Of a DNA stretch of 64,000 nucleotides, positions 63,721 through 64,000 are shown in pieces; the first letter of the stretch is position 1; every line of letters begins with the position of its first letter. The stretch is from NCBI RefSeq assembly GCF_028596025.1, contig NZ_CP117167.1, positions 5,828,001 through 5,892,000 of the forward strand, given 5' to 3'. The position numbers and the translations under genes are program-made. This stretch comes from Mucilaginibacter jinjuensis. GTDB lineage: Bacteria > Bacteroidota > Bacteroidia > Sphingobacteriales > Sphingobacteriaceae. Below the pieces are notes generated by a model that was given only the letters and a program-made list of their open reading frames with translations, did no database searches and was not told where the DNA came from.

Positions 63721-64000
63721 TTAAGTATTTGCAGTCCTGTACTGCTTAGGCGTAACGCCAACAAAACGTTTAAATACTTTGCTAAAGTTTGACGGATCGT
63801 AAGTCATCAAAAAAGCAATATCCCTGATCGATTGATCTGTAGTAGTCAACAACTGCTTTGCCACTTCCATAATTTTTTCCTGATAGAAGTGGCAGGGCGA
63901 TTTACCTGTATATTGTTTAATGGTATTGCTCACATGAGTAGGGTGTATATGCAGCAAATCGGCAAAGGTTTCTATCTCATACATTTCGATTGCCTTACCC
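63721..64000 (-). CDS. AraC-family regulator, C-terminal part (5' end outside window)
   Basis: The frame runs off the right edge, leaving about 92 residues. The visible part is the double helix-turn-helix: FADLLHIHPTHVSNTIKQYT then KSPCHFYQEKIMEVAKQLL and SIRDIAFLMTYDPSNFSKVF with KRFVGVTPKQYRT at the end. This is the standard AraC DNA-binding domain. The ATG at 63984 is internal and not the real start. Confidence 0.9.
   Translation of the reverse strand, partial: GKAIEMYEIETFADLLHIHPTHVSNTIKQYTGKSPCHFYQEKIMEVAKQLLTTTDQSIRDIAFLMTYDPSNFSKVFKRFVGVTPKQYRTANT

Overview
The window is chromosomal DNA from a Bacteroidota bacterium, most likely a Sphingobacteriaceae member close to Mucilaginibacter or Pedobacter. 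The support is a SusC/SusD pair with a FecR regulator, futalosine-route menaquinone genes, LytTR regulators, an ABC-F ATPase, the rRNA operon, and repeated Bacteroidota-type promoters (TTTG, about 19 nt, TAnnTTTG). The genus is inferred from overall character, not from a 16S comparison.

Layout. 1-1032: 5' part of a secreted amidohydrolase-like gene. 1.2-6.2 kb: a membrane protein, then a probable tryptophan attenuator (23-codon leader peptide with tandem Trp codons plus a terminator), trpE, trpG, trpC and hflX, with palindromic repeats between and inside genes. 6.3-12.3 kb: a small Pro/His-rich secreted peptide, a secreted esterase, acpS with an adenylate-forming ligase, an SDR and a GHL10-type glycosidase. 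12.6-20 kb: a coiled-coil membrane protein, an OmpR/HisKA two-component pair and a giant NtrY-like kinase. 20-25.8 kb: housekeeping genes fabD, folE, a queD-like gene, mqnB, mqnD, an lpxH-like gene and prfA. 25.9-28.1 kb: tRNA-Asp followed by three degenerate copies of a terminator-containing module that bracket two accessory genes. 28.1-35.1 kb: a minus-strand Ter stress locus with four TerD paralogues, a HAD hydrolase, a phosphoribosyltransferase, TelA, an unknown helical protein and TerC. 35.5-41.9 kb: ABC-F ATPase, SDRs, AraC and Crp/Fnr regulators. 42-48.2 kb: a FecR-SusC-SusD uptake operon with no adjacent sigma factor. 48.4-50.3 kb: a LytS/LytTR two-component pair. 50.3-54.2 kb: a compact RiPP-like locus divergent from that pair. 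54.3-61 kb: a complete rRNA operon on the minus strand (16S, tRNA-Ile, tRNA-Ala, 23S, 5S) with tandem promoters and terminators. 61-64 kb: a VF530-family protein, a helicase with a changed motif II, an SDR and a truncated AraC regulator.

The strongest candidate for an undescribed system is the RiPP-like locus. A 51-residue peptide carries eight Ser/Thr in its last 21 residues and no cysteine. It is followed by a hairpin terminator, a full-length LanB-type dehydratase with a GTG start, and an AhpD-like protein. There is no LanC cyclase, protease or exporter nearby. A Cys-free substrate cannot form lanthionine rings with its own residues, so the predicted product is a dehydrated but uncyclised peptide, or one closed by other chemistry. 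The LytS/LytTR pair starts on the opposite strand only 56 bp away and could control it.

A second theme is repeat invasion. Several families of short palindromic or inverted repeats occupy intergenic gaps, interrupt the trp operon, and have been absorbed into coding sequence: the N-terminus of TrpG, an internal loop of MqnB, and an optional N-terminal extension of FabD.
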